This document shows, in pieces, positions 1 through 8,091 of a stretch of DNA of 64,000 nucleotides. The stretch covers positions 3,744,001 to 3,808,000 of the forward strand of contig NZ_CP031153.1 of NCBI RefSeq assembly GCF_003352465.1, written 5' to 3'. The notes beneath the pieces are model-generated. The model saw nothing but the letters and a program-made list of their open reading frames with translations. It ran no database searches and was not told where the DNA came from. The DNA is from Kordia sp. SMS9. Lineage in GTDB: Bacteria > Bacteroidota > Bacteroidia > Flavobacteriales > Flavobacteriaceae. Every line of letters starts with the position of its first letter. Positions within the stretch are counted from its first letter, which is position 1. The position numbers were made by a program, and so were the translations under genes.

Positions 1-567
1 ACGTACAGAAAAACCTGTTCCTGTTTTTACCGTATATTGAGAATTTATACTTGGTATGGACGTATACAAGTTTACGTATGCTCTTAAATCAGACTTTTCT
101 AAATTTTCATAATACACATATTTTGTTTCAATCGTATCACCAGGTTCTACCGCAGGAATTGGATGTTTAATTGCACCAAATGGTTTTCTTTTGGAAGTTC
201 GCTTAAACACCAAACTAGAATCGAGTTCTACGATAGAACCATCAGATTTTAGTGTTCTGATTTGTATACTTTTAATGCGATTGCTTTGATACTCATCTAA
301 ATTTAAGAAAGCATATTCCTCGACGCCATTGGAATTGTTTACGACTAATTTATTGTCAATAGAAACATAACGTCTGTAACCTAACAAATATTTATCGTAT
401 GTAATATCTTGGTATGTGTGTTTGTAGTAGGCATCTGAGTTTTTACAAAGTGTTACAAAAGGATCATCGTTGGTGTCCTTTACAAAAGATGTAAAACTAT
501 AAAAAAGTACGCCGATACAAACAATGAACAGGCTAACTTTTCTGTTTTTTAAGAACAATAGGTTCAT
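1..567 (-). CDS. DUF3857-type secreted protein, N-terminal part (cut by window edge)
   Basis: The reading frame starts at the ATG at 567 and stays open for 189 codons to the window edge, so only the N-terminal part is present. It opens with a signal-peptide-like segment (basic MNLLFLKNRK, then a hydrophobic stretch, residues about 11-28). The rest (IKSIQIRTLKSDGS, then an aromatic strand YVYYENLEKSDLRAYVN) has the look of the DUF3857 beta domain that precedes transglutaminase-like cores in Bacteroidota. Its start lies 35 nt inside the 3' end of the upstream DUF3857 gene, so the two are probably cotranscribed and coupled. Function is unknown. The catalytic domain, if there is one, is outside the window. 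Confidence 0.75.
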   Translation of the reverse strand, partial: MNLLFLKNRKVSLFIVCIGVLFYSFTSFVKDTNDDPFVTLCKNSDAYYKHTYQDITYDKYLLGYRRYVSIDNKLVVNNSNGVEEYAFLNLDEYQSNRIKSIQIRTLKSDGSIVELDSSLVFKRTSKRKPFGAIKHPIPAVEPGDTIETKYVYYENLEKSDLRAYVNLYTSIPSINSQYTVKTGTGFSVR

Positions 568-2362
568 TAATTATTTTTTTGAATGATTTTAAAATTTCAT
601 TGGTGCTGTTGCTATTTTCTTTGTTAATGAATATGTGATCAAAAACAAAATCATAATTGCATTCAATTTCTAGGTTTGAAATTGCTTTGATTGTCATTTT
701 TAGCGACATCCCTTCACCTTGATAGGTGTGTTCAATAGGTTCAAATGCTACAATAGGCGCGTCCATTTGTAGGGTAGCACGCATTTTTTTGTAGAACGGA
801 CTTCGTATATAGGTACCTTCTATCAGCGTTTCTCTACTTTCTATTTCAAAGAGTCTCGGTAAAAAATCTATAAATAAATAGGTGCTTGTGCCATCATTAA
901 ACGTTTTTCCATTAATTGAAATATCACCGTCTATATGTACTTTTTTGGTTTCATTGGTCACTTTTAGGTTAGAAATTGATTGATTCCCAAAAATTTCTTC
1001 ATAGAGTGTTTTTCCAAAATTATCAAATTCTTTTTCGCCTTCAATCTTTAAAAACCCTTTTAGGAAATTGCTCGTGATGCCTTGATAATCAATTGAAAAA
1101 TCGCCTGTAACCAACATGCTATTTGAATCTACTTTTAATTTTAATTGATAAAATATTTCATTTTGCTGCGGACTGAAAGGTGTAACTTTGTAAAAAGTTC
1201 CTCCTTTAGGGTTTACAATTAAAATGGTGCGATTTTGCAAGCTTTGCACGGGCGAACCTTCATAATGAATAGGATCGGTAGGATCTAATAAAATGGTTTT
1301 TCCATCTACATACGCAACGCCAATGACGTGATTTGCTGAACTTAATGTTGGAAAATCACAATCGCTAATATGATCAAACGTAGCTGCCAATGCAATATCA
1401 CTTTCAATGCCTTTGTATTTTAAGGCTTCCGATAAAAAATTAGAAAGATCTTTACAATCACCATATTTGTTTTCAAATACTTCATCGGCGGCAGAAGGAA
1501 TAAAAGCGCCCATGCCAACTTCGATCGCTACATATTTAAAATTGCTTCGTACGTAATTGTAAATGATATTGATAATCTTTAGTTGATCTGTCTCGCCAGC
1601 AGTTAACTCATCTATTTTTTCCATTACTGAAGCACTCAATCCTTTTCTAGAAGCTGCATTTTGGATGTACCAATCGTTCATATAATCTGTTGCTTCACCT
1701 TTATAAGAAATTGGCACGACAAGCGTTCGCATAAACGGAACTTTCATATTTTTATAAATACCAAAAAGCTGTAACGGATCCGCAGCTACTTTTTTGGGTG
1801 CCACTTTTATATTCCATTCAGAAGCGATGTCTGTTTTTGTAGAATCGATGGTGAAAAAAGAAAGGGAATCTCGATGAGCTGTATCGTGAACCAATTTGAA
1901 TTCCTTGGGAACAACGACTTTGTAGAATAATGTATCAATTTCATTATACGAAAAGAAATGCAATCTGGTAAAATACATTAATTCCGTACAGGATATTTTG
2001 TATTTCAATTCTATATGCTCTCCTTCAGGAATTTGAATGATTTTAATTTTTTTACTCGTAATATAATCTAGCTCAACATCTTCATCATAGGTTCGTTGGA
2101 GCGGTAATTTTTTAAGGCGTTTTCTTTTTTTCTCAAAAAGTTGAATGTCAGATACACGTTCCAACTCCGTATCATAAAAAATAGGATAGAGACGCGGTTT
2201 TTCACTCGCTTCAAAGGCAATGGTGATTTCCTTTACGAAAGAAGAATCTTGCCGCACGACAATTTTTTCCTCTTTTGATCTTAAACGGAAATCTTGTGCA
2301 AATCCTATCGATTGAAAAACAATAAGAAAGAGTAAAATACAGTGAATACGTATACTTTTCAT
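533..2362 (-). CDS. DUF3857 / transglutaminase-like secreted protein
   Basis: A 609-aa protein with a signal peptide (MKSIRIHCILLFLIVFQSIG, cleaved near FAQ at 21-23). Residues about 30-240 form the DUF3857 beta region. Residues about 245-365 are a transglutaminase-like core with the expected triad: Cys303 in YGDCKD, His345 in SANHVIG and Asp360 in LLDPTD. The C-terminal 200 residues look like a beta-rich DUF2569/DUF3858-type tail. Such proteins occur widely in Bacteroidota, probably in the periplasm or on the outer membrane, but their substrates are unknown. It overlaps the following related gene by 35 nt, which suggests an operon of two paralogues. Family assignment is firm; enzymatic activity is inferred from the intact triad. 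Confidence 0.88.
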   Translation of the reverse strand: MKSIRIHCILLFLIVFQSIGFAQDFRLRSKEEKIVVRQDSSFVKEITIAFEASEKPRLYPIFYDTELERVSDIQLFEKKRKRLKKLPLQRTYDEDVELDYITSKKIKIIQIPEGEHIELKYKISCTELMYFTRLHFFSYNEIDTLFYKVVVPKEFKLVHDTAHRDSLSFFTIDSTKTDIASEWNIKVAPKKVAADPLQLFGIYKNMKVPFMRTLVVPISYKGEATDYMNDWYIQNAASRKGLSASVMEKIDELTAGETDQLKIINIIYNYVRSNFKYVAIEVGMGAFIPSAADEVFENKYGDCKDLSNFLSEALKYKGIESDIALAATFDHISDCDFPTLSSANHVIGVAYVDGKTILLDPTDPIHYEGSPVQSLQNRTILIVNPKGGTFYKVTPFSPQQNEIFYQLKLKVDSNSMLVTGDFSIDYQGITSNFLKGFLKIEGEKEFDNFGKTLYEEIFGNQSISNLKVTNETKKVHIDGDISINGKTFNDGTSTYLFIDFLPRLFEIESRETLIEGTYIRSPFYKKMRATLQMDAPIVAFEPIEHTYQGEGMSLKMTIKAISNLEIECNYDFVFDHIFINKENSNSTNEILKSFKKIINEPIVLKKQKS

Positions 2363-2553
2363 TTAAAATTATGAATACTTGGAGGAAGTTGATTTATTGC
2401 AGAACAATATAGTGCATTCCTTTGAAATTATTTCAATTTGAATGCAATAAAATTACAAATTCGTATTAAAAATAAGTTTTAAACCACATAGTATATACTA
2501 TAAAAAACTTACTTTTTTGTTCTTTACGATGTGTATTTTAACATGGATTCGCA

Positions 2554-2590
2554 TTAAAAAATCCTTACTACATTTCTGAAAGTAAGGATG
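2554..2590 (-). terminator. Rho-independent terminator after the deo/phosphatase operon
   Basis: An 8-bp perfect stem (atccttac at 2561-2568 with gtaaggat at 2582-2589) encloses a 13-nt loop. On the minus strand the stem is followed by a T-run (complement of 2554-2560). It lies just downstream of the phosphatase stop at 2622. Confidence 0.7.
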
Positions 2591-2621
2591 TTTTCTATGA
2601 AAATTAGATGTGTTGTAGTGA

Positions 2622-3143
2622 TTAATTCACCGTCAACAGTTGTACCGTTTTATGATCTCCCGAAAGGGTAACAATGTATAAATTTCCGTTATTGTCATCT
2701 TTGATAGATTCGTAGGTTTCTTTGCGAATTAAGCGATTCACAAAGGCTGGCGTTGTATTGCTATGTCCCACAATTAAGACGGTTTTTCCTGCGGTTTCTT
2801 TTAAAAACTTGTCTATTTTTATTTTAGACGGATGGTAGCTTTTTATTTCCAATTCTTTGGAATCTGCCGTTGGTTTTGCTGTTTGTTTCGTTCGGTTGTA
2901 ATCGGTAGAATATATTGCGTCAAAAGGCACTTCTTTAAAAACATCGGCCCAATAAGTGGCTCTGTTATGTCCTTGTTTGGTCAACTCAGGGTCTTTATTG
3001 CTTTTGTCAGAACGATCTTTTTCCGCGTGACGAATTAAATAATAAACAGAAGTAGTCGTTTCTTTTGCTTCTTCTTTCGTGTCTTGTGCAAAACAATGAA
3101 CGGCCAAGAATAAACTTAGCACTAATAAGATGTTTTTTTTCAT
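2622..3143 (-). CDS. Histidine phosphatase family protein (SixA/PhoE-like), secreted
   Basis: I start the gene at the ATG at 3143, because MKKNILLVLSLFLAVHCFAQ is a clear signal peptide; the longer in-frame start at 3185 would overlap the deoD stop. The mature protein has the phosphohistidine motif RHAEKD, ELTKQGHNRA with its conserved Gly, a YSTDYNRTKQTA segment with the phosphate-binding Arg, and the second catalytic His in VGHSNT. At about 173 aa it is of normal size for the short branch of histidine phosphatases. It lies 13 nt after deoD, in the same direction. Its substrate cannot be told from sequence. An extracytoplasmic phosphatase next to nucleoside salvage genes could release nucleosides from nucleotides, but that is inference. 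Confidence 0.85.
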   Translation of the reverse strand: MKKNILLVLSLFLAVHCFAQDTKEEAKETTTSVYYLIRHAEKDRSDKSNKDPELTKQGHNRATYWADVFKEVPFDAIYSTDYNRTKQTAKPTADSKELEIKSYHPSKIKIDKFLKETAGKTVLIVGHSNTTPAFVNRLIRKETYESIKDDNNGNLYIVTLSGDHKTVQLLTVN

Positions 3144-3156
3144 TAGGTGTGTATTT

Positions 3157-3858
3157 TTATGAACTAATTGCGAGTGCAATATCAATCATTTCTCTGAAAG
3201 TTTGTGCACGCTCCTCAGAAGTTGTGGTTTCATGTGTAACCAAACTATCCGATATAGTGAGCAAAGATAGTGCTTTTACTTGAAAACGCGCTGCAATCGT
3301 ATACAAAGCAGAAGTTTCCATTTCTACACACAACACACCGTATTTTGCCCATTTTTTATAATAATCAGCATCTTCTTGATAAAAAATGTCACTTGTTAAT
3401 ATGTTTCCAGCCTTGAAGGGAATGTTTTTTTCTTTGGCAGCCGTTATAGCAGCTAAAAATAATTCGGCATTGGCAGTAGGTGCAAAGTTTTCTCCCTGAA
3501 AAGGTAAATCATTTGTGTTGCTATTTGAAGAAGCTGACATGGCAATGATAATATCTCGAATTTTTACGTCTTTTTGGTACGAACCTGCACTTCCCACACG
3601 AATTAGTTTTTGCACACCGTACGAATTGATCAATTCGTGTGCATAGATAGAAATAGAAGGCGCGCCCATTCCTGTACCTTGCACCGAAACTGGTTTTCCT
3701 TTAAAAGTGCCGGTGTAGCCGAACATGCCGCGAACGTCGTTATATAATTTTGGGTTTTCAAAAAATGTTTCTGCAATCCATTTGGCACGCATCGGATCGC
3801 CAGGTAATAAAACCGTTGGTGCAATGTCTCCTTTTTTTGCGTTGATGTGTATACTCAT
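3157..3858 (-). CDS. deoD: Purine-nucleoside phosphorylase, DeoD type
   Basis: A 233-aa cytoplasmic enzyme that splits purine (deoxy)nucleosides with phosphate into base and (deoxy)ribose-1-phosphate. It matches the hexameric bacterial type end to end: HINAKKGDIAPTVLLPGDP, the phosphate-binding RVGSAGSY, VEMETSALY for the sugar and the catalytic Asp204 in TISDSLVTHE. The length is that of the family. It follows deoC by 2 nt and precedes the secreted phosphatase by 13 nt, so the three probably form a deoxynucleoside salvage operon in which DeoD feeds sugar phosphate towards DeoC. The mutase that links the two (DeoB) is not in the window. Confidence 0.95.
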   Translation of the reverse strand: MSIHINAKKGDIAPTVLLPGDPMRAKWIAETFFENPKLYNDVRGMFGYTGTFKGKPVSVQGTGMGAPSISIYAHELINSYGVQKLIRVGSAGSYQKDVKIRDIIIAMSASSNSNTNDLPFQGENFAPTANAELFLAAITAAKEKNIPFKAGNILTSDIFYQEDADYYKKWAKYGVLCVEMETSALYTIAARFQVKALSLLTISDSLVTHETTTSEERAQTFREMIDIALAISS

Positions 3859-3860
3859 AA

Positions 3861-4526
3861 TTAGTAGGTGTTTAGTGATGAAGTTCCTGTAACAATGGCA
3901 ATTCCGTTGGAGGTTCCAATGCGCGAAACGCCCGCGTCAATATATTTTTTGGCAGTTTTTAAATCGCGAATACCGCCAGAAGCTTTTAGTTTTGCTTTTC
4001 CGTCAACGGTTTTTTTCATAAGATTGATCGCTTCTAACGTAGCACCGCCTGTACCAAAACCTGTGGATGTTTTTACAAAATCCGCTTCAGCTTCTACTGC
4101 AAGTTTAGAAGCGTTTACAATTTCATACTCCGATAAATAACAAGTTTCAATGATAACTTTTAATATACTATTGCCAGCGGCTAGTTTTAGCTTTACAATT
4201 TCTTCTTTGACCAAATCGTATTTTCCAGATTTGAGCCAGCCTAAATTAATTACCATATCAAACTCATGTGCGCCGTCAATTTTGGCTTGCGTAAGTTCTG
4301 CTAATTTCGCTTCAGTACTCATCGCGCCAAGCGGAAAACCGATGACACTACATATTTTTACGTTATTCTTAGAAAACAAGAATTCCTTTGCCGATTTTAC
4401 AAATGCACTGTTGACGCAGACGGAGAAAAAATTATAAGCAATCGCTTCTTGACAAAGTTTTTCAATGTCTGCAAGCGTTGCTGTAGGTTTTAGTAAGGTG
4501 TGATCTATATACTGGTTGATGTCCAT
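3861..4526 (-). CDS. deoC: Deoxyribose-phosphate aldolase
   Basis: A 221-aa class I aldolase that cleaves 2-deoxyribose-5-phosphate into acetaldehyde and glyceraldehyde-3-phosphate. The key residues are visible: the Schiff-base Lys152 in FVKTSTGFGTGGAT, the relay Lys181 in KLKASGGI, and Asp90 in HEFDMVINLG. It begins the deo operon: ATG at 4526 with a flavobacterial-looking promoter just upstream, and deoD starting 2 nt after its stop. Length and motifs are typical. No repressor gene of the DeoR type is adjacent. Confidence 0.95.
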   Translation of the reverse strand: MDINQYIDHTLLKPTATLADIEKLCQEAIAYNFFSVCVNSAFVKSAKEFLFSKNNVKICSVIGFPLGAMSTEAKLAELTQAKIDGAHEFDMVINLGWLKSGKYDLVKEEIVKLKLAAGNSILKVIIETCYLSEYEIVNASKLAVEAEADFVKTSTGFGTGGATLEAINLMKKTVDGKAKLKASGGIRDLKTAKKYIDAGVSRIGTSNGIAIVTGTSSLNTY

Positions 4527-4542
4527 GAAACTTCAGTTTTGC

Positions 4543-4573
4543 TGTAAATATACTTAAAAAGCAATTTGTCAAC
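4543..4573 (-). promoter_or_regulatory. Candidate flavobacterial promoter of deoC
   Basis: Read on the minus strand, gttga (4569-4573) is followed after about 17 nt by tatattta (near 4544-4551). This resembles the Bacteroidota sigma pattern TTG / TAnnTTTG. It lies some 20 nt upstream of the deoC start. The match is imperfect at the last base. Confidence 0.35.
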
Positions 4574-4584
4574 ACTGATACTTA

Positions 4585-5073
4585 TCATGAAACTATTGCC
4601 ATGCGCAAACTTTTTACACGCATGTTAAAATCTAACTCATTTACAGGAAGTTGTACGTTTTCAAAAAGGGACATAAAATGCGCATTGTGTTCGTGTGCTT
4701 TGCCTGTTAGGACATTAAAATGCACAAACGAACTCCACATCACCGCTTTTAATTCGGTTTTTTCTTCATTGTACATGCGAATTTCTACGAGTAATTGTTT
4801 GTTGCCGTATTGAATTAATTGTGATTGAATCGTGACAGTTTCCATTACATTTGCAGGACGTACATAAGCGATTTGATGCGATCCAACAACCCACGTTGTG
4901 CCTGTCTTTTTAGCATTTTCAAAGATGTTTAAGTCGTAATGTGCTATTAATTGATCTTCACGTGCGTTGATGAGGTAATCTAAGTATTTACTGTTGTTGA
5001 GGTGATTTAAAGGATCACAATCTTGAAATCGGATTCTAGAGTTACTTTCTAAAATTTTTGGGAAGTCTTTCAT
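4585..5073 (-). CDS. Acyl-CoA thioesterase, hotdog fold (4HBT family)
   Basis: A 162-aa single-hotdog protein. The N-terminus has the 4HBT signature RIRFQDCDPLNHLNNSKYLDYL, in which the Asp of DPLNHLNN takes the place of the usual catalytic Asp; a second conserved region is WVVGSHQIAYVRPA. Members hydrolyse acyl-CoA thioesters; the chain length cannot be read from sequence. It lies 52 nt downstream of a TetR regulator in the same direction. An inverted repeat that matches the one upstream of the regulator sits directly before its start, so it is very probably under that regulator's control. Confidence 0.82.
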   Translation of the reverse strand: MKDFPKILESNSRIRFQDCDPLNHLNNSKYLDYLINAREDQLIAHYDLNIFENAKKTGTTWVVGSHQIAYVRPANVMETVTIQSQLIQYGNKQLLVEIRMYNEEKTELKAVMWSSFVHFNVLTGKAHEHNAHFMSLFENVQLPVNELDFNMRVKSLRMAIVS

Positions 5074-5088
5074 AGTTGTTATTTTAAA

Positions 5089-5104
5089 TATACCAATCGG
5101 TATA
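5089..5104. promoter_or_regulatory. Operator-like inverted repeat before the thioesterase gene
   Basis: The 16-mer tataccaatcggtata has perfect 6-bp arms (tatacc/ggtata) and a 4-bp centre. It differs at one base from the palindrome upstream of the TetR gene. It overlaps a TATATTTA element on the minus strand that could be the -7 box of the thioesterase gene. Confidence 0.65.
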
Positions 5105-5125
5105 TTTTTGATTAAAAAAATAGTT

Positions 5126-5722
5126 TTATGCTTTAAGTTCGTTTTGTATCATGGTATCAATTTGGTTCATGGTATCTTGAATGTAAAAATCGTCGTCCAT
5201 CGTATATGCCATAAAAATCGCGCCTTGAATCATGGTGTCAATTCGTTTTGCGGCATACATTGCGTTGACTTCGGTGGAAATTTCTCCACATTCAATTCCA
5301 TTTTCTATAATCGTTGCTAGTTGATCTTGAATGCGTTGAATGATCGTGCGGACTTTCTGTAAAAGCAGTGAATTTTGATGGTTCGCGTCTACGCCAACAT
5401 TTAAAATAGGACAACCGCCCATTTTGTTTGTGTACAAGTAATAATTGCGGTAAAAATCTGTGATTAAAAATAGCTTTTCAATGGGAGAATCGCTTTTGTC
5501 CATGTGCTTCACCAACTCTTTCATTAACAGCTTTACCATGAACTTGAAAGCTGCAATTGCCAATTCTTCTTTGTTTTTAAAGTTGCCATAAATTGCACCT
5601 TTTGTCAAACCAGTTGCTTTGGTAAGATCAGAAATGCTTGTTGCCGCGTAGCCATTCTTATTAAAAATAGGCGCGACGGTTTCTACAATAAAAGTGGCAG
5701 TTTTTTCGGCTTTGGTGATCAT
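5126..5722 (-). CDS. TetR/AcrR-family transcriptional regulator
   Basis: A 198-aa regulator with the TetR N-terminal helix-turn-helix at residues about 24-52 (SISDLTKATGLTKGAIYGNFKNKEELAIAAF). The C-terminal half is helical and would bind the ligand and form the dimer. Its likely targets can be read from the DNA: a perfect 16-bp palindrome upstream of its own start and a one-base variant before the next gene, a thioesterase. A repressor that senses an acyl compound and releases itself and the thioesterase is a reasonable inference; the ligand is unknown. A TATATTTG box (complement of 5727-5734) is close to the start, so the transcript leader must be very short. Confidence 0.88.
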   Translation of the reverse strand: MITKAEKTATFIVETVAPIFNKNGYAATSISDLTKATGLTKGAIYGNFKNKEELAIAAFKFMVKLLMKELVKHMDKSDSPIEKLFLITDFYRNYYLYTNKMGGCPILNVGVDANHQNSLLLQKVRTIIQRIQDQLATIIENGIECGEISTEVNAMYAAKRIDTMIQGAIFMAYTMDDDFYIQDTMNQIDTMIQNELKA

Positions 5723-5744
5723 TCTTCAAATATACATAAAATAA

Positions 5745-5760
5745 TATACCGATCGGTATA
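5745..5760. promoter_or_regulatory. Perfect 16-bp palindrome, TetR operator candidate
   Basis: tataccgatcggtata is its own reverse complement. It lies 23 bp upstream of the TetR start, just upstream of the TATATTTG box, where a bound repressor would block the promoter. A near-identical copy lies at 5089-5104. Confidence 0.7.
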
Positions 5761-5864
5761 AAATAAAATTTTATTGTATTAACGTAGTGGAAGTATAGTT
5801 TCCGTGTATTGATAAGTGTTTGATTGTTAGTAAATTTATGTGTATTCAACTTAAAACACCAATC

Positions 5865-6056
5865 ATGAAAAAAAGAAACTTACACGTACGATTGAATTTG
5901 AAAAAGAAAAAAATTGCCGTTTTAGCTGCTAAAAATCTCACAGGAGGAACTGTTGCTCATGCAGACGATCCGTTAACACATAAGAGTTTGTGCCCAATCG
6001 AAACATGTTCGTGTACAGATCCTAAATTTGATAATTGCAAGCCAATTGAAGTTTGA
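5865..6056 (+). CDS. Gly-Gly leader Cys-containing precursor peptide 1 (class I lanthipeptide-like leader)
   Basis: A 63-aa peptide; I start at ATG 5865 because the MKKRNLHVRLNLKKKKIAVL leader is shared with its neighbours. The basic leader ends in KNLTGG, a double-Gly cleavage site, after which comes a short core with four Cys (CPIETCSC, NC). Leaders of the form MKK-x-L-x-L-x-KK-x-IA-x-L-x(5)-GG are known in Bacteroidota natural-product precursors exported by peptidase-containing ABC transporters. No modifying enzyme or transporter is in the window, so the class and final product are unknown. It is the first of three tandem genes. Confidence 0.72.
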   Translation: MKKRNLHVRLNLKKKKIAVLAAKNLTGGTVAHADDPLTHKSLCPIETCSCTDPKFDNCKPIEV

Positions 6057-6104
6057 AAGGTATTGTTTTATAGAGAACAAATTTAAAAATTTAACAAAAC
6101 GACG

Positions 6105-6374
6105 ATGAAAAAAAAGAATTTGAATAAAAAGTTGTTTTTACGAAAGCACAATATTGCAGCTTTTGATACCAAAACCGTAAAAGGAGGAATAGTCGCGTAT
6201 AGTCCGCCTATCACCGTTGAGGAAGATGTGTGTCAACCTTCTGATATATGTTCGGATAAAGAAACCTGTCCATTTGTTTGTATCACCATGCGAGAAGATG
6301 CTTGCTATACAGATCCAATTATAAGTTGTACGCCACAGGGTTGTGGAAATTCGTTGGATACTTGTCAACTATAA
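6105..6374 (+). CDS. Gly-Gly leader Cys-rich precursor peptide 2
   Basis: An 89-aa peptide with the same leader plan (MKKKNLNKKLFLRKHNIAAF, then TKTVKGG). The core is acidic and has nine Cys, mostly spaced by 3-6 residues. The segment DACYTDPIISC recurs almost unchanged in precursor 3 (DACFTDPGISC), which marks a conserved part of the core and suggests duplication. It follows precursor 1 by 48 nt. Function and modification are unknown. Confidence 0.75.
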   Translation: MKKKNLNKKLFLRKHNIAAFDTKTVKGGIVAYSPPITVEEDVCQPSDICSDKETCPFVCITMREDACYTDPIISCTPQGCGNSLDTCQL

Positions 6375-6385
6375 AAACACCTAAC

Positions 6386-6655
6386 TTGAAGAAAAAGAAT
6401 TTACATCTAAAGTTGCGTTTGGGAAAGAGTAATATCGCTGCTTTTAATATGCGAACCGTAATAGGCGGAACTGGGAATCCTGGAGATCCACTACCAAACA
6501 CAATTGGCCGCCCTTGTCCATTTACGGATACGTGTCCATATACGGAAACCTGTCCGTATCAAAATTGTCAAACCGTGAAGGTTGATGCTTGTTTCACAGA
6601 TCCAGGCATTAGTTGTGCACCCGATACGTGTGCGGGTACAGTTGACAATAATTAG
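6386..6655 (+). CDS. Gly-Gly leader Cys-rich precursor peptide 3 (TTG start)
   Basis: The frame is open from 6278, but the conserved leader begins at a TTG at 6386 (read as MKKKNLHLKLRLGKSNIAAF, then MRTVIGG). A start at 6278 would overlap precursor 2 and add 36 unrelated residues, so I choose 6386, giving 89 aa. The core has nine Cys, the local repeat CPFTDTCPYTETCPYQNC and the shared DACFTDP segment. It lies 11 nt after precursor 2 and ends the peptide operon before a terminator. Confidence 0.72.
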   Translation: MKKKNLHLKLRLGKSNIAAFNMRTVIGGTGNPGDPLPNTIGRPCPFTDTCPYTETCPYQNCQTVKVDACFTDPGISCAPDTCAGTVDNN

Positions 6656-6713
6656 TATTTGAATTATATGATCCTACTATATAATTATACATTTTGAGTT
6701 AGTTAGTTAAGGG

Positions 6714-6757
6714 AGATAGAGGTATGTATGTGTCAGTATGTACTTCTATCTTTTTTT
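6714..6757 (+). terminator. Terminator after the first precursor-peptide cluster
   Basis: An 11-bp stem with one G-T pair (agatagaggta at 6714-6724 with tacttctatct at 6741-6751) is followed by a run of T to 6757. Confidence 0.7.
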
Positions 6758-6795
6758 ATAGTACGATTTGGGAGATTTGCACGAACTCGTATGAA

Positions 6796-7887
6796 TTACT
6801 TTTTTTGAAGTGTATACAGTTCTTTAGCTTGAATTTTTCCGCGTAGTTTATTGTCTCCAAGCGATGTAACTTGAAATTTTGCTTCAAGTTGTAAAGTGCC
6901 TTTTAACTCTTTTGAGATGAGAATATCCACTTCTAAGGCATTGCAAAGCGATTGAATTCTTGCAGTTGCATTGAGAACGTCGCCTGTGAAGATGATTTCT
7001 TTTTTTACGTTTCCAATCTCACCTGTGGTTACGGTTCCTAAGTGCAAACCCGCTTTGAATTGTGGTTGAATGCCAAACTTTTTTTGAAATTTTGCGTGTT
7101 TTGCCTGTAGATCTTTTTTCATGGTAAAGAAACATTCAATACAGTTGTTATTGTGAATTCCATTTTTATAAGTCCATGAAACCACCATTTCATCACCAAC
7201 ATATTGATAAATTTCTCCCGAATGTGTAATCACGGCATCTGATAATGTGTAGTAATATTCTTTCAGTAATTTAAAATAGGTAACATGTCCGAGTTGTTCG
7301 GCAATTGCTGTGGAGGATTTCATGTCTAAAAACATAAAGATTCGGTTTTCTTCTTTTGGTGTATGATATTTTCCTCGGATAAAGTTTGCCAATACACCAT
7401 ATCCAATATTTTCGCTGAGCTCTGCATAAAATAGGGAAGCCGCTAACGAAATAAACATTTGAAAACCTGTACTTAAAAAACCAATACTTTGTAAATAATC
7501 GGAGAGTTTTTGCCAAACAACAGCATCTGTGATACTTGTATGTAACTCAATGCTTACCGCGATGGGAAACATGATGATGACAATAATGAATAGAAATACA
7601 GAGTATATGGCAAGTTTTCCTAGAATCTTTTTTAGGAAGGTACTTTTAGCAAAGATTCGTTTTAAAAAAACAACTTCAATTGTTCCAATGACAAAACCGA
7701 CGAAAACTACTGCAATCATTGCAAAAATGAAAATTTGCAAATTGACTTCAATGACTCCTTTTGGTAAGTAATTATAATTTTTAGTGGCAGCAAACTCTAC
7801 AATCAAAAAAATAAGTCCGAAGAGAAACCAAATGATTCCAAAAGGTAGAATTTGTGTCAGATATCTTTTCAGTCTTGGTGAAAGCAT
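6796..7887 (-). CDS. Membrane-bound class III adenylate/guanylate cyclase
   Basis: A 363-aa protein with about four membrane spans in residues 12-160, followed by a class III cyclase domain at about 180-360. The metal-binding Asp pair is present (Asp188 in MFLDMKSST and Asp232 in YVGDEMVV), and so are the Asn and Arg of NATARIQ that stabilise the transition state. The Lys that often stands three residues before the GD motif is Gln here (QYVGDE), so the purine specificity is not of the textbook type. It probably makes cyclic AMP or GMP in response to a membrane signal. The gene stands alone. Confidence 0.82.
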   Translation of the reverse strand: MLSPRLKRYLTQILPFGIIWFLFGLIFLIVEFAATKNYNYLPKGVIEVNLQIFIFAMIAVVFVGFVIGTIEVVFLKRIFAKSTFLKKILGKLAIYSVFLFIIVIIMFPIAVSIELHTSITDAVVWQKLSDYLQSIGFLSTGFQMFISLAASLFYAELSENIGYGVLANFIRGKYHTPKEENRIFMFLDMKSSTAIAEQLGHVTYFKLLKEYYYTLSDAVITHSGEIYQYVGDEMVVSWTYKNGIHNNNCIECFFTMKKDLQAKHAKFQKKFGIQPQFKAGLHLGTVTTGEIGNVKKEIIFTGDVLNATARIQSLCNALEVDILISKELKGTLQLEAKFQVTSLGDNKLRGKIQAKELYTLQKK

Positions 7888-8091
7888 TTTTTTAGTTGCT
7901 GTTAGTGTAGCTAAAAGTACTTAAAAGATTTGAAATGCAGTACGAGTCGGAGACTTGCACTGACTCGTACAGACTTACATTATTAATAAACTTTAACTTT
8001 TCCCTACAAAATAAAGCCTTTCCTTCAGCGTTTATTGTATGAATCTTGTAGTTCAGGAGACATGAAAAATTTCCTGTCTTTGTTAGTAAAC

